A stretch of 64,000 nucleotides of DNA, taken from positions 1 through 64,000 of the forward strand of contig CADAZX010000005.1 in assembly GCA_902792515.1 (NCBI GenBank), in the 5' to 3' direction. This document shows, piece after piece, positions 17,270 to 26,487 of the stretch (positions are counted from its first letter, which is position 1; each line of letters opens with the position of its first letter). The DNA comes from an uncultured Ruminococcus sp. (GTDB taxonomy: Bacteria; Bacillota; Clostridia; UBA1212). Both the position numbers and the translations under genes were made by a program. The notes under the pieces were generated by a model. The model was not told the origin of the DNA. It saw nothing but the letters and a program-made list of their open reading frames with translations, and made no database searches.

Positions 17270-19381
17270 ATGAACTTAAAAAGACCGGCCAATTACGCGG
17301 ATTCGCGCGAACACATTCTGAGGCCGATGAAGATAATTCACGGCACGGGAATCAGGCGAGGAATGACGAAAGACGAGCGCGAGAGCGTTATCGACGGATG
17401 TCTCGAGAGGCTCGCCACGCTCGGCTACGGCGGAATCGTAACAAACGTCGACCTCGATCAGTACCTCGAATCGGAGGATAACTGGGAATCGCTCAGGTAC
17501 GTTATAAAGCGCACGCAGAGTCTCGGCCTCAGGGTCTGGCTCTACGACGAGCACGGCTATCCGAGCGGAGGCGCCGGCGGCATTACTCTCCGCGACAATC
17601 CGGAGTTCGAGGCCGAGGCGCTCGTCAAGATCGACGTTCCCGCGGAAGAGGGAACGGAAGTTACAATTGAACTTCCGCGCGGTCATATGTATTTTCTGTC
17701 CGCGGGCGGCGTCACAATTTCCGGCGACGGTCTGAGCGTTATCGCGAGAGGCGGCAGCGACGGCGTAGCGAGCGCGTACGCGGTAAAAAAAGTTTACGAG
17801 GGCACCCACGCGGAGCACAACGTCCACGAGTCGCGCAGATACGTCAACGTTCTCGACCCGCGTGCGATCAAAGCCTTCATCAATAACACTTACAAGGCAT
17901 ACAAAAAACACCTGGGCGGCCTTTTCGGCGTCTGCGAGGCGGTTTTCACCGACGAGCCTTCGATCATGGCAGCTTACATTAACGCCGGACTCTACCCGGG
18001 AAGAGTACGCGACGAATTCGACGACACGCTTCCGCTATATCCGCTCACGGTGTGGGATCCGGAAATTCCCGAAAAATACGAGAAAAAGTGGGGCGAGAGC
18101 CTCTTCCCGCGCATTCCCGATCTGTTCGGAGCGAGCACGCCTTCGAAGGCTGAGAGCAGGTACAGATTCTTCTCCGTGACGTCTGAAATGTTCCGCGAAG
18201 CGTATTACAGGCAGCTCGCGGACTACTGCCGCAGGAACGGTCTTGACTTTTCGGGGCACGTTCTCCTTGAAGAGATGATACTCCACCATCCCGTTTTCGA
18301 GGGGAACAATTTCCGCTTTACCGGGGAAATGGGGATACCGGGAATAGACATGCTCTCAACGCTTCCGGAGAGGATTCTCTCCATGGCGCCTACGCCCAAG
18401 CTCGTCTCCTCCGCAGCGCATCTGCTGCGCGGGACAAACTGCGTGATGTCTGAGGTCTCCGGCCATCAGGAGGGCGCGTTCAAGATCCCGTTCGGCCTTC
18501 GCGAGATGAGAGCTTCGGTCGCCACACAGAGGGCGCTCGGCGTCACCGTATTTCCGTCGTACTACCGCGACGACAATTTCACTGCCGAAGAGTTCAAAAA
18601 AGGCTTCACCGATTTCGTGTATCATCTGACCAAAAACCTGGACGGCGGGAATCAGGCCGGCGACGTTCTTCTTTACTATCCTGTCGAGGCGGCGATGGCT
18701 GCGACGTCAGGCACAGAAAAGCAGCTCGGCGAGCGGCCGCATTCGCGCGAGGAACTTCTTCTTGAAGATTCGTGGCAGAGGCTGAACAGGTATCTTTTGC
18801 TCTCGGGAACGGGCTACGAATGCGCCGACACCGGAGAGATCAGTTCGATGAAATTCGAAAAGGGCGTTCTAAGGCATCGAAGCGGCCGCACCTTCCGCGC
18901 TGTCGTAATACCGTACGTAAATTTCGAGACTCCGGAGTTCGTCAAAATGATCGCCAAGCTCGAAAAGAGCGGAATTACCGTTCTTCGCGACACGTCGGGA
19001 ACGGCTGAATCCGCGGAAGAAATCATAAACACTCTTAAAGACAGCTTCGCGCAGTCCGGATTCGTTCCCGAAGCTCCCGGTGAGAGTGAAAAACCGGAAA
19101 ACCCCGTGCTCATAACCGCGTTTTCGGACGCCGGAAGTTTTAAGCAGGCTTTTCTCGCCGTCAACACGTCGGCAAATCCTGTAAAGGGCGTTATAACTCT
19201 CGGAAACAAAGAGACGTTCCCGGTGGAGGAATCGGGCGGCGTTTTCGAAATCAGGCCGGAGCAGGGCGGGAATACCGTTCTCGCGACGCGCAACGTTTTT
19301 GACGGTGTATATAAAGCGGCGGCGGCCTTCAACCCCTACGAAGCCGTCATCTACGCGTTCGGCTATAAAGGCAAGAGGTGA
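17270..19381 (+). CDS. Putative glycoside hydrolase, GH106-like
   Basis: A 703-residue protein that resembles the catalytic part of GH106-type alpha-L-rhamnosidase-like enzymes. It has the early barrel strand LRVWLYDEHGYPSGGAGG, a segment AVFTDEPSIMA containing an acidic pair expected in the active site, and a later SGHVLLEE segment with two glutamates. It lacks a signal peptide, suggesting intracellular action on imported oligosaccharides, and it is shorter than many GH106 members, which carry extra beta domains. GGGAGG sits about 8 nt before the ATG. The two genes behind it (hydroxyacid dehydrogenase, TIM-barrel isomerase) suggest a small sugar-degradation operon. The family call is by motif resemblance only. 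Confidence 0.6.
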   Translation: MNLKRPANYADSREHILRPMKIIHGTGIRRGMTKDERESVIDGCLERLATLGYGGIVTNVDLDQYLESEDNWESLRYVIKRTQSLGLRVWLYDEHGYPSGGAGGITLRDNPEFEAEALVKIDVPAEEGTEVTIELPRGHMYFLSAGGVTISGDGLSVIARGGSDGVASAYAVKKVYEGTHAEHNVHESRRYVNVLDPRAIKAFINNTYKAYKKHLGGLFGVCEAVFTDEPSIMAAYINAGLYPGRVRDEFDDTLPLYPLTVWDPEIPEKYEKKWGESLFPRIPDLFGASTPSKAESRYRFFSVTSEMFREAYYRQLADYCRRNGLDFSGHVLLEEMILHHPVFEGNNFRFTGEMGIPGIDMLSTLPERILSMAPTPKLVSSAAHLLRGTNCVMSEVSGHQEGAFKIPFGLREMRASVATQRALGVTVFPSYYRDDNFTAEEFKKGFTDFVYHLTKNLDGGNQAGDVLLYYPVEAAMAATSGTEKQLGERPHSREELLLEDSWQRLNRYLLLSGTGYECADTGEISSMKFEKGVLRHRSGRTFRAVVIPYVNFETPEFVKMIAKLEKSGITVLRDTSGTAESAEEIINTLKDSFAQSGFVPEAPGESEKPENPVLITAFSDAGSFKQAFLAVNTSANPVKGVITLGNKETFPVEESGGVFEIRPEQGGNTVLATRNVFDGVYKAAAAFNPYEAVIYAFGYKGKR

Positions 19382-19390
19382 ATTATTGAG

Positions 19391-20335
19391 ATGAAAACGG
19401 CTCTTTGGGGATCCATCGATACTGTCAGGCGCGTGTATTCCGCAGAGGCTCTCGCGAAAATAGAGGAAATTGCCGGCGAAAAGCCCGAGGTCGTCGAAGG
19501 CTTCCTGCCGACAGACGCTGAGGCGGTGTTCACGACGTGGGGCATGAGGAGTTTTCCCGCGGATGAGCTGAGGACGGTTTTCCCGGATCTCAAATACGTT
19601 TTCTACGCGGCCGGGTCTGTCCGCGCCTTCGCAGAGCCTTATCTCAACGCCGGCGTCAGGATCTTTTCCGCGTGGAAGGCCAACGCGGTGCCGGTAGCGG
19701 AATTCACCGAGGCGCAGATAATCCTCTGCGGCAAGCGTTATTTCGACGTTTTTACAGGCGCGAAAGGGCGTGTGAAAGGCAATTACGACCTTAAAGTCGG
19801 CCTGATCGGGCTCGGCGCGGTCGGAAGGCTCACCGCAGAAGGTCTCAAAAAACACAGGCTGAAAGTGCTCGCATACGACAAATTCCTCGATGACAGCGGG
19901 TTCGAAAAAGCCGGCGCCGTGAAAGCCGGTCTCGAGGAGATTTTCGCCGGGTGCGACGTAATCTCCAACCACCTCGCGGACAACCCCGAAACGCGCGGAA
20001 TGATCTCCCGCGAGCTCCTCTCTTTAATGAAAAAGGACGCGTATTTCATCAACACGGGGCGCGGCGCGCAGGTCGACCATGACGCTCTCTACGACGTCAT
20101 GAAGGCGGAGCCGGAAAGGACGTGTCTTCTCGACGTGACCTACCCGGAGCCTCTTCCGGAGGATCACCCGCTGCGCACGCTCAAAAACGTGATAATCTCG
20201 CCCCACATCGCAGGCAGCGCCGGAACCGAGGTCGAAAGAATGGGCGACTATATGGCCGGAGAATTCGAACGCGTCTTGACAGGCGGCGAACCACTTTTCG
20301 AGGTCACGCGGGAAATGCTCGGGGTGATGGCGTGA
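19391..20335 (+). CDS. D-isomer-specific 2-hydroxyacid dehydrogenase
   Basis: A 314-residue NAD(P)-dependent dehydrogenase of the PGDH/hydroxypyruvate-reductase superfamily. The Rossmann motif is VGLIGLGAVGRLTAEGL. The catalytic triad is visible as Arg in NTGRGAQVD, Glu in TYPEPLPEDHPL and His in ISPHIAGSAG. There is no ACT regulatory domain, so it is unlikely to be the serine-pathway enzyme and more likely oxidises or reduces a sugar-derived hydroxy acid. It starts 9 bp after the GH106-like gene and its stop overlaps the start of the next gene, consistent with one operon. Confidence 0.88.
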   Translation: MKTALWGSIDTVRRVYSAEALAKIEEIAGEKPEVVEGFLPTDAEAVFTTWGMRSFPADELRTVFPDLKYVFYAAGSVRAFAEPYLNAGVRIFSAWKANAVPVAEFTEAQIILCGKRYFDVFTGAKGRVKGNYDLKVGLIGLGAVGRLTAEGLKKHRLKVLAYDKFLDDSGFEKAGAVKAGLEEIFAGCDVISNHLADNPETRGMISRELLSLMKKDAYFINTGRGAQVDHDALYDVMKAEPERTCLLDVTYPEPLPEDHPLRTLKNVIISPHIAGSAGTEVERMGDYMAGEFERVLTGGEPLFEVTREMLGVMA

Positions 20336-21042
20336 AAAAAGGACTCGTTTCAATTACTTTTCGAAAGCTGGAGCCTCGCGAGATAGTGAGACTTTGTGCG
20401 GAAAACGGTCTCGGATTTATAGAGTGGGGCGGCGACGTCCACGTGCCTCCGGGAAATACCGGCGCTGCCGCCGGGGTGAAAAGGCTTTGCGATGACGCGG
20501 GAATCGTTCCCGTAGGATACGGCAGCTACTACAACGCGGCGGACGACTTCGGAATTTTCGACGCTTACCTCAAAAACGCCCGCGCTCTTGGAGCGTCTTA
20601 TATCAGGATCTGGGCCGGAAAAAGCCGTGAGTATGATCTCGCGGCTGCCGGAAATATTAAAAAGTGCGTGATCGCGGCGGAAAACGCGGGAATAAAAGTG
20701 TCGCTCGAATGCCACCGGAGGACGATGACAGAGAGCGCCGCGACCGCCCTGAGGCTCGCCGAAGAGACCGGGTGCCTGCTCCACTTCCAGCCGAACACCG
20801 ACATCACATTCGAGTCAAATCTCGAAGCGCTTAAGCTTACAAAAAAGCACCTCGCGTGCTGTCACGTTTTCGCCTGGGAGAAGGGCGACAGACGTCTTCC
20901 GCTTAAAGCCCAAGCAGACGAGTGGAAAGCTTACGCGAAAGCGGCCGGCGACGTGCCTTTTCTGCTTGAATTCGTGAAAAACGACGACCCGGGGCAGCTG
21001 GCCGAGGACGCGAAAACGCTACGGGAAATATTAGAAGATTAA
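20332..21042 (+). CDS. Sugar phosphate isomerase/epimerase-like TIM-barrel protein
   Basis: A 236-residue protein of the xylose-isomerase-like TIM-barrel (AP endonuclease 2) superfamily, which covers sugar epimerases, hydroxypyruvate isomerases and related enzymes. FIEWGGDVHVP, SYIRIWAG and VSLECHRRTM match barrel strands with metal-ligand candidates (Glu, His). The GTG at 20332 is chosen because it overlaps the upstream stop as GTGA, has GGGGTGAT just upstream, and gives the natural N-terminus. A longer in-frame reading back to 20122 lies inside the dehydrogenase gene. It is the third gene of the putative sugar-acid operon. The substrate cannot be inferred. Confidence 0.85.
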   Translation: MKKGLVSITFRKLEPREIVRLCAENGLGFIEWGGDVHVPPGNTGAAAGVKRLCDDAGIVPVGYGSYYNAADDFGIFDAYLKNARALGASYIRIWAGKSREYDLAAAGNIKKCVIAAENAGIKVSLECHRRTMTESAATALRLAEETGCLLHFQPNTDITFESNLEALKLTKKHLACCHVFAWEKGDRRLPLKAQADEWKAYAKAAGDVPFLLEFVKNDDPGQLAEDAKTLREILED

Positions 21043-21088
21043 TAACCGGATTCATAAAATTCCGGACGTTTGAAAGAAGATTGACTTT

Positions 21089-23434
21089 ATGAAACTAAGC
21101 GAACTGAAAATCGAACAGACAGGCGTTATTGAAGAGGTCGGCGGAGAGGGCGCGCTCAGGCAGCATTTTCTCGACATGGGAATGATTCCGGGCACCGAAG
21201 TCACCGTGTCGAAATTCGCGCCTATGGGCGACCCCGTCGAGCTGCTCGTCCGCGGCTACACACTGACGGTCCGTCTCTCCGAGGCGGAAAAGATCACCGT
21301 CACACCAACGGACAAGGACGCCGCGAAAGACGCCGCGAAAAGCCGCCAGAAGTCCGAGATCGACCACCCGGGCCTCGGCGAAGAAGGACGTTTTCACCCT
21401 AAAGGCAGCGGAAATCCGCTTCCCGCCGGTACGAAGCTGACCTTCGCTCTAGTCGGCAACCAGAACTCCGGAAAGACGACTCTTTTCAACCAGCTGACAG
21501 GCTCCAACCAGCACGTCGGCAACTTTCCGGGCGTTACAGTCGACAGGAAGGACGGCGTTATAAGAGGGCAGAGCAACACGCTGATTACAGACCTTCCCGG
21601 CATCTATTCGATGTCGCCTTATTCCAGCGAGGAACTCGTCTCCAGGAATTTCGTTCTCAACGAAAAGCCGTGCGCGATCATCAACATCGTCGACGCGACA
21701 AACATCGAGCGCAACCTCTATCTCACCATGCAGCTGCTCGAACTGAACGTGCCCATGGTCGTCGCCCTCAACATGATGGACGAGGTCCGCGGAAACGGCG
21801 GAACGGTCGACGTCAACGCGATGGAGTCAATGCTCGGAGTGCCTGTCGTTCCGATCTCCGCCGCCAAAAACGAGGGCGTCGACGAGCTTATCAGGCACGC
21901 GATCCACGTCGCGAAATATCAGGAATGTCCCGAACGGCAGGACTTCTGCGGCGCGGAAGACCACGGCGGTGCGGTTCACAGAGCGATCCACGCCGTCAGC
22001 CACCTGATCGAGGACCACGCGAAAGACGCCGGACTCCCCGCGAGATTCAGCGCCTGCAAGCTTATAGAGGGCGACACGCTCATCAAGAAGCCTCTCAAAC
22101 TCGACACGAACGAGGAGGAGATGCTCGAGCATATCATAATCCAGATGGAAAAGGAGCGCGGACTCGACAGGAGCGCCGCGATGGCCGATATGCGCTTCGA
22201 GTTCATTATGAGCGTCTGCGAGACGTGCGTCGTGAAGCCGGGCGAGAGCAAGGAGCACGCGCGAAGCAGAAAGATCGACCGCGTTCTGACCGGCAAGTAC
22301 ACCGCCATTCCGGTTTTCATCGGAATAATGGGACTCGTTTTCTTTCTGACGTTTTTCCTGATCGGTCCGTTTTTCCAGGACCTCCTCCAGTCGGGAATCG
22401 ACGCCCTCGCCGGTCTCGCAGAGAAGGGAATGGCCGCCGCGAAGGTCAACCCGGTCATTCAGAGCCTCGTTCTCCAGGGCATTTTCGAAGGAGTCGGGAC
22501 GGTCGTCAGCTTCCTCCCGATCATAGTCATACTGTTTTTCTTCCTTTCGATGCTCGAGGACAGCGGCTACATCGCGAGAGTCGCTTTCGTGACCGACAAG
22601 CTATTAAGAAGGATCGGCCTCTCCGGAAGAAGTATCGTCCCGATGCTCATAGGCTTCGGCTGCACGGTTCCGGCCGTCATGTCGACGAGAACGCTCCCGA
22701 GCGAGAGGGACAGAAAAATGACGATCCTGCTGACGCCATTCATGTCGTGCACCGCGAAGCTGCCGATCTACGGCTTCTTCGTGAACGCGTTTTTCCCGAA
22801 ATTCAGCTGGCTCATAATTACCGGGCTTTATATTCTCGGCATCCTTACCGGCATACTCGTGGCGTTCATTTTTAAAAAGACGCTTTTTAAAGGCGAGCCG
22901 GTGCCTTTCGTGATGGAGCTGCCGAACTACAGGTTCCCAAGCCCCAGGAACGTAATCCAGCTGCTCTGGGAAAAGGCGAAGGACTTCCTGAAGAGAGCCT
23001 TCACGATCATATTGATTGCGACGCTCGTCGTCTGGTTCCTCAAGAGCTTCGACTTCAGGTTCGCGCCTGTCGCAGACTCGAAGGATTCGATTCTGGCCGC
23101 CGTTTCGGGTTTCCTGGTGCCTCTGTTCAAGCCGATAGGTCTCGGCGACTGGAGAATCGTCACGTCGCTTATAAGCGGCTTTATGGCCAAGGAGAGCGTC
23201 GTATCGGTAATGGAGACGCTTTTCAGCGAGGGCGTAGCGTCAATAGGAAGCGTTTCGGCAGTTTCGATGCTCGTTTTCAGTTTGATCTACACGCCCTGCG
23301 TCGCGGCGATCGCTTCGATAAGGCGGGAGCTCGGACACGGCTGGGCGATAACGGTTGTGCTCTGGCAGTGCGCGCTGGCGTGGCTGATGGCGCTCGTTGT
23401 CTTCCTTGGCGGAACGTTAATCGCGGGGCTTTAA
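21089..23434 (+). CDS. feoB: Ferrous iron transporter, fused FeoA-FeoB
   Basis: A 781-residue Fe2+ importer in the cytoplasmic membrane. Residues 1 to about 73 form an SH3-like FeoA domain (LRQHFLDMGMIPGTEV) fused to the FeoB GTPase. G1 is GNQNSGKTT at about 123, G2 is within HVGNFPGVTVD, G3 is DLPGIYSM and G4 reads NMMD. The membrane core has the two conserved Gate motifs, IGFGCTVPAVMSTRT and FMSCTAKLPIY. FeoA is usually a separate protein; fusions are known in some Firmicutes. The ribosome site is weak (GAAAGAAGA). A FeoB-associated Cys-rich protein follows, and that gene abuts xylA. Confidence 0.96.
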   Translation: MKLSELKIEQTGVIEEVGGEGALRQHFLDMGMIPGTEVTVSKFAPMGDPVELLVRGYTLTVRLSEAEKITVTPTDKDAAKDAAKSRQKSEIDHPGLGEEGRFHPKGSGNPLPAGTKLTFALVGNQNSGKTTLFNQLTGSNQHVGNFPGVTVDRKDGVIRGQSNTLITDLPGIYSMSPYSSEELVSRNFVLNEKPCAIINIVDATNIERNLYLTMQLLELNVPMVVALNMMDEVRGNGGTVDVNAMESMLGVPVVPISAAKNEGVDELIRHAIHVAKYQECPERQDFCGAEDHGGAVHRAIHAVSHLIEDHAKDAGLPARFSACKLIEGDTLIKKPLKLDTNEEEMLEHIIIQMEKERGLDRSAAMADMRFEFIMSVCETCVVKPGESKEHARSRKIDRVLTGKYTAIPVFIGIMGLVFFLTFFLIGPFFQDLLQSGIDALAGLAEKGMAAAKVNPVIQSLVLQGIFEGVGTVVSFLPIIVILFFFLSMLEDSGYIARVAFVTDKLLRRIGLSGRSIVPMLIGFGCTVPAVMSTRTLPSERDRKMTILLTPFMSCTAKLPIYGFFVNAFFPKFSWLIITGLYILGILTGILVAFIFKKTLFKGEPVPFVMELPNYRFPSPRNVIQLLWEKAKDFLKRAFTIILIATLVVWFLKSFDFRFAPVADSKDSILAAVSGFLVPLFKPIGLGDWRIVTSLISGFMAKESVVSVMETLFSEGVASIGSVSAVSMLVFSLIYTPCVAAIASIRRELGHGWAITVVLWQCALAWLMALVVFLGGTLIAGL

Positions 23435-23476
23435 ACCGCGTAATTAAAGTATTTAGTTGAAAAGGAGGTGATTCCC

Positions 23477-23674
23477 GTGGGAATCTGGGACTACGTAATT
23501 CTAGCGGCTGTCGCGGCGGCCGTAACCGCTGCCGTCGTTTCGGTCGTCGTAAGCAAAAAACGCGGGAAGTCATCGTGCGGATGCGGCTGCGGCTCGCCTT
23601 CCTGTTCCGGGAAGCAGTGCGCGGGATGCGGATTTTATAACAACAACGGTTCAAAAAACAGTCAGGGGGATTAA
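23477..23674 (+). CDS. FeoB-associated Cys-rich membrane protein
   Basis: A 65-residue protein with one N-terminal membrane helix (about residues 5-25), a basic stretch and a cysteine-rich tail containing [19 protein letters not shown]. Such proteins regularly accompany feoB in Firmicutes and are presumed to help iron delivery, possibly replacing FeoC. The GTG at 23477 is preferred over the GTG at 23468, because the latter lies within the near-perfect ribosome site AAAGGAGGTGAT. Its stop is one base before the xylA start. Confidence 0.9.
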   Translation: MGIWDYVILAAVAAAVTAAVVSVVVSKKRGKSSCGCGCGSPSCSGKQCAGCGFYNNNGSKNSQGD

Positions 23675-23675
23675 T

Positions 23676-24986
23676 ATGAACAATCACGGCGGAAAAATCG
23701 AATACAAGGGGCCTTCGAGCAAAGACCCGTTTTCTTTCAGGCATTACGACAAGAACAGAGTCGTCGGAGGGAAGACCATGGGCGAGCAGCTGCGGTTCGC
23801 GATGAGCTGGTGGCACACGGTCAACGCTTCGGGAACGGATATGTTCGGCGGCGACACAATGGACAAGACGTTCGGGCTTACCGGCATCGAAATGCACAAG
23901 GCGAAGGCGGACTTCGCGTTTGACTTTATGAAGAAGCTCGGGATCGACTTCTACTGCTTCCACGACGTCGACGTGGCGCCCGAGGGAGAGACGCTCGCTG
24001 AAAGCGTCAAAAACCTCGAGATAATGACCGATTATCTCCTCGAAAAGCAGCGGGAGACGGGTATCAAACCTCTCTGGGTGACCGCCAACATGTTCGGCGC
24101 GAAAAAGTTCATGGCCGGTGCCGCGACGAGTCCCGACGCCGACGTTTTCGCGATCGCAGCCGGCAAGGTCAAAGCGGGCATCGATGCCGCTGTCAAGCTC
24201 GGCGCCAAAGGATACGTTTTCTGGGGCGGGCGTGAAGGCTACGACACGCTTCTCAACACCGACGTCGCGCTGGAACTCGACAACCTCGGCCGCTTCATGA
24301 GGATGGCGCGTGACTACGGACGCTCGCACGGCTTCGACGGCGACTTCTACATCGAGCCCAAGCCGAAGGAGCCCACAAAGCACCAGTACGACTTCGACGC
24401 CGCTACCTGCGCCAACTTCCTGCGCGTCAACGGTCTCGAAAAGGATTTCAAGCTGAACATAGAGTCAAACCACGCGACGCTCGCGGGCCACACGTTCAAC
24501 CACGAGCTTAGGATCGCCGCCGTCAACGGCCTCTTCGGAAGCATAGACGCGAATCAGGGCGACATGCTTCTCGGCTGGGACACGGACCAGTTCCCGACGA
24601 ACGTCTACGACACCACCTTCTGCATGTACGAGGTCCTTAAGGCGGGAGGCTTCACGAACGGCGGTCTCAACTTCGACGCCAAGGCAAGGCGCCAGTCGAA
24701 CACCTTCGACGACACGCTCCTCTCGTATATCGCGGGAATGGACGCGTTCGCGCTCGGCCTCATTAAGGCGCAGCAGATCATCGACGACGGACGCGTGGAC
24801 GGGTTTATTAAAGAGAGATACTCGTCATACGAAAAAGGCGTCGGAAAGCGCATCGTAAACGGTGAGGAGACGCTCGAATCACTCGCGGAATACGCGGCCG
24901 GTCTCAAAAACGTCGAGGTCGCCAGCGGCCGTCAGGAGTACCTCGAAGCAGTCGTGAACGACATTCTGTTTTCCGGAGAAGAATAA
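23676..24986 (+). CDS. xylA: Xylose isomerase
   Basis: This enzyme converts D-xylose to D-xylulose (and glucose to fructose) with divalent metal, in the cytosol. At 436 residues it is a class II xylose isomerase. Signature elements are [15 protein letters not shown]-type metal-site sequence (here [13 protein letters not shown]), [16 protein letters not shown] with a catalytic Glu region, [18 protein letters not shown] and the substrate-binding [15 protein letters not shown]. It starts one base after the preceding stop, with AGGGGGA upstream, and overlaps xylB by one base. That makes translational coupling very likely. No xylose repressor or transporter gene lies in the window. Confidence 0.97.
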   Translation: MNNHGGKIEYKGPSSKDPFSFRHYDKNRVVGGKTMGEQLRFAMSWWHTVNASGTDMFGGDTMDKTFGLTGIEMHKAKADFAFDFMKKLGIDFYCFHDVDVAPEGETLAESVKNLEIMTDYLLEKQRETGIKPLWVTANMFGAKKFMAGAATSPDADVFAIAAGKVKAGIDAAVKLGAKGYVFWGGREGYDTLLNTDVALELDNLGRFMRMARDYGRSHGFDGDFYIEPKPKEPTKHQYDFDAATCANFLRVNGLEKDFKLNIESNHATLAGHTFNHELRIAAVNGLFGSIDANQGDMLLGWDTDQFPTNVYDTTFCMYEVLKAGGFTNGGLNFDAKARRQSNTFDDTLLSYIAGMDAFALGLIKAQQIIDDGRVDGFIKERYSSYEKGVGKRIVNGEETLESLAEYAAGLKNVEVASGRQEYLEAVVNDILFSGEE

Positions 24987-26425
24987 TGAACTACTACATA
25001 GGAATCGACCTCGGAACGAGCTCGTGCAAGGGAATAATAGCCGACAAAACGGGTAAGATCCACGGTTCGCACACGGTTAAATACGACGTCCGCTATCCCG
25101 AGCCAGGGTTTTCCGAGCAGGACCCGGAGGACTGGCTTCGCGCCGCGCGTGAAATTATCGACGTCCTCTCAGAGGGCAGAAAAGACGACGTCGCGGGAGT
25201 GGCGGTGGCGGGGCAGATGCACGGCCTTGTAATGCTGGGCGAAAACGACGAAGTAATCCGCCCGGCGATACTCTGGAACGACGGCCGCAGCGCCAAGCAG
25301 ACGGATTATCTGAATTCTTTAGACGTCCTTCCGGAGCTTACGGGCAACATCGCGTTTGCGGGCTTCACCGCGCCCAAAATTCTCTGGGTCCGCGACAACG
25401 AACCCGAAAATTTCGCTAAAACAAGGAAAATTTGCCTCCCGAAGGACTACGTCGCGTACAAGCTTAGCGGCGTGTTTTCGTCCGAGTACTCCGACGCGGC
25501 GGGAATGCTTCTTCTCGACACAAAGAACAAGAAATGGTCGCCTAAAATGTGCTCGATCTGCGGCATTTCCGAAGACATGCTTCCCGCGCTTTACGAGAGC
25601 TACGAAATAACCGGAAAACTGAAGGAGGAGTTCGGCCTTCCCAACGCGTACCTGTGCGCAGGCGCGGGCGATAACGCGGGAGCGGCCGTCGGCACGAACA
25701 CTCTTCACGAGGGCGACTGCAGCATTTCGCTCGGCACAAGCGGAACCGTTTTTCTGCCGTGCGACAATTTCCCGGCAGCATCCGGCACCGCGCTCCACAA
25801 CTTCTGCCACGCGAACGGCCGGTTCCACATGATGGGCTGCATTCTGTCTGCGTCCAGCTGCGACGAGTGGTGGACGAAAAGGATCCTCGATACGGGCTTC
25901 GACCGATTCACGACAGAGCAAGCCGCCAAGACCGGAGTTTACTTTCTGCCTTATATGATGGGCGAGAGATGCCCTCACAACGACGTAAACGCACGCGGCG
26001 CCTTCATAGGGCTCACACCCTCGACAACGCGTGAAGACATGTCTCTGGCGCTCTGCGAAGGCGTGGCGTACGCTCTCCGCGACTGCGTTGAGGCTGGCGG
26101 CGTCAAAATCAAAAAAGCGACGCTGTCGGGCGGAGCGGCGAAAAGCGTTCTGTGGCAGACGGTCGTCGCGAACGTTCTCGGCGCCGACATATACGTAACA
26201 GAGACGGAGCAGGGGCCTTCGTTCGGCGCCGCTCTCCTCGCCATGACAGGCTGCGGCGAATACGCAACGGTCGAAGAGGCCGCCGGCGCAACGGTCAAAA
26301 AACGTCTGGCGGTAAAATCCGACCCGTCGCTTGCCGCCGCGTACAACAGGGGATACGCCTCGTTTAAGAAGCTCTATCCCGCGCTTAAAAACTTCTTCAG
26401 GGAAGAAGCGAAAGCGTCACGCTAA
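24986..26425 (+). CDS. xylB: Xylulokinase
   Basis: A FGGY-family sugar kinase (479 aa) phosphorylating D-xylulose to xylulose 5-phosphate for the pentose phosphate or phosphoketolase route. The N-terminal ATPase motif is GIDLGTSSCKGI. GQMHGLV and ILWNDGRS are the xylulose-binding segments, with Asp in WNDGR; the catalytic base Asp lies in GAGDNAGAA, and the C-terminal ATP loop is LSGGAAKS. Position immediately after xylA confirms the substrate. It is translated from an ATG overlapping the xylA stop. Confidence 0.96.
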   Translation: MNYYIGIDLGTSSCKGIIADKTGKIHGSHTVKYDVRYPEPGFSEQDPEDWLRAAREIIDVLSEGRKDDVAGVAVAGQMHGLVMLGENDEVIRPAILWNDGRSAKQTDYLNSLDVLPELTGNIAFAGFTAPKILWVRDNEPENFAKTRKICLPKDYVAYKLSGVFSSEYSDAAGMLLLDTKNKKWSPKMCSICGISEDMLPALYESYEITGKLKEEFGLPNAYLCAGAGDNAGAAVGTNTLHEGDCSISLGTSGTVFLPCDNFPAASGTALHNFCHANGRFHMMGCILSASSCDEWWTKRILDTGFDRFTTEQAAKTGVYFLPYMMGERCPHNDVNARGAFIGLTPSTTREDMSLALCEGVAYALRDCVEAGGVKIKKATLSGGAAKSVLWQTVVANVLGADIYVTETEQGPSFGAALLAMTGCGEYATVEEAAGATVKKRLAVKSDPSLAAAYNRGYASFKKLYPALKNFFREEAKASR

Positions 26426-26487
26426 AACCGGCTCATGAAATGCCGGGTGAAACGGTATTTTGAAAACAATCAACCGGGGACAAAAAT

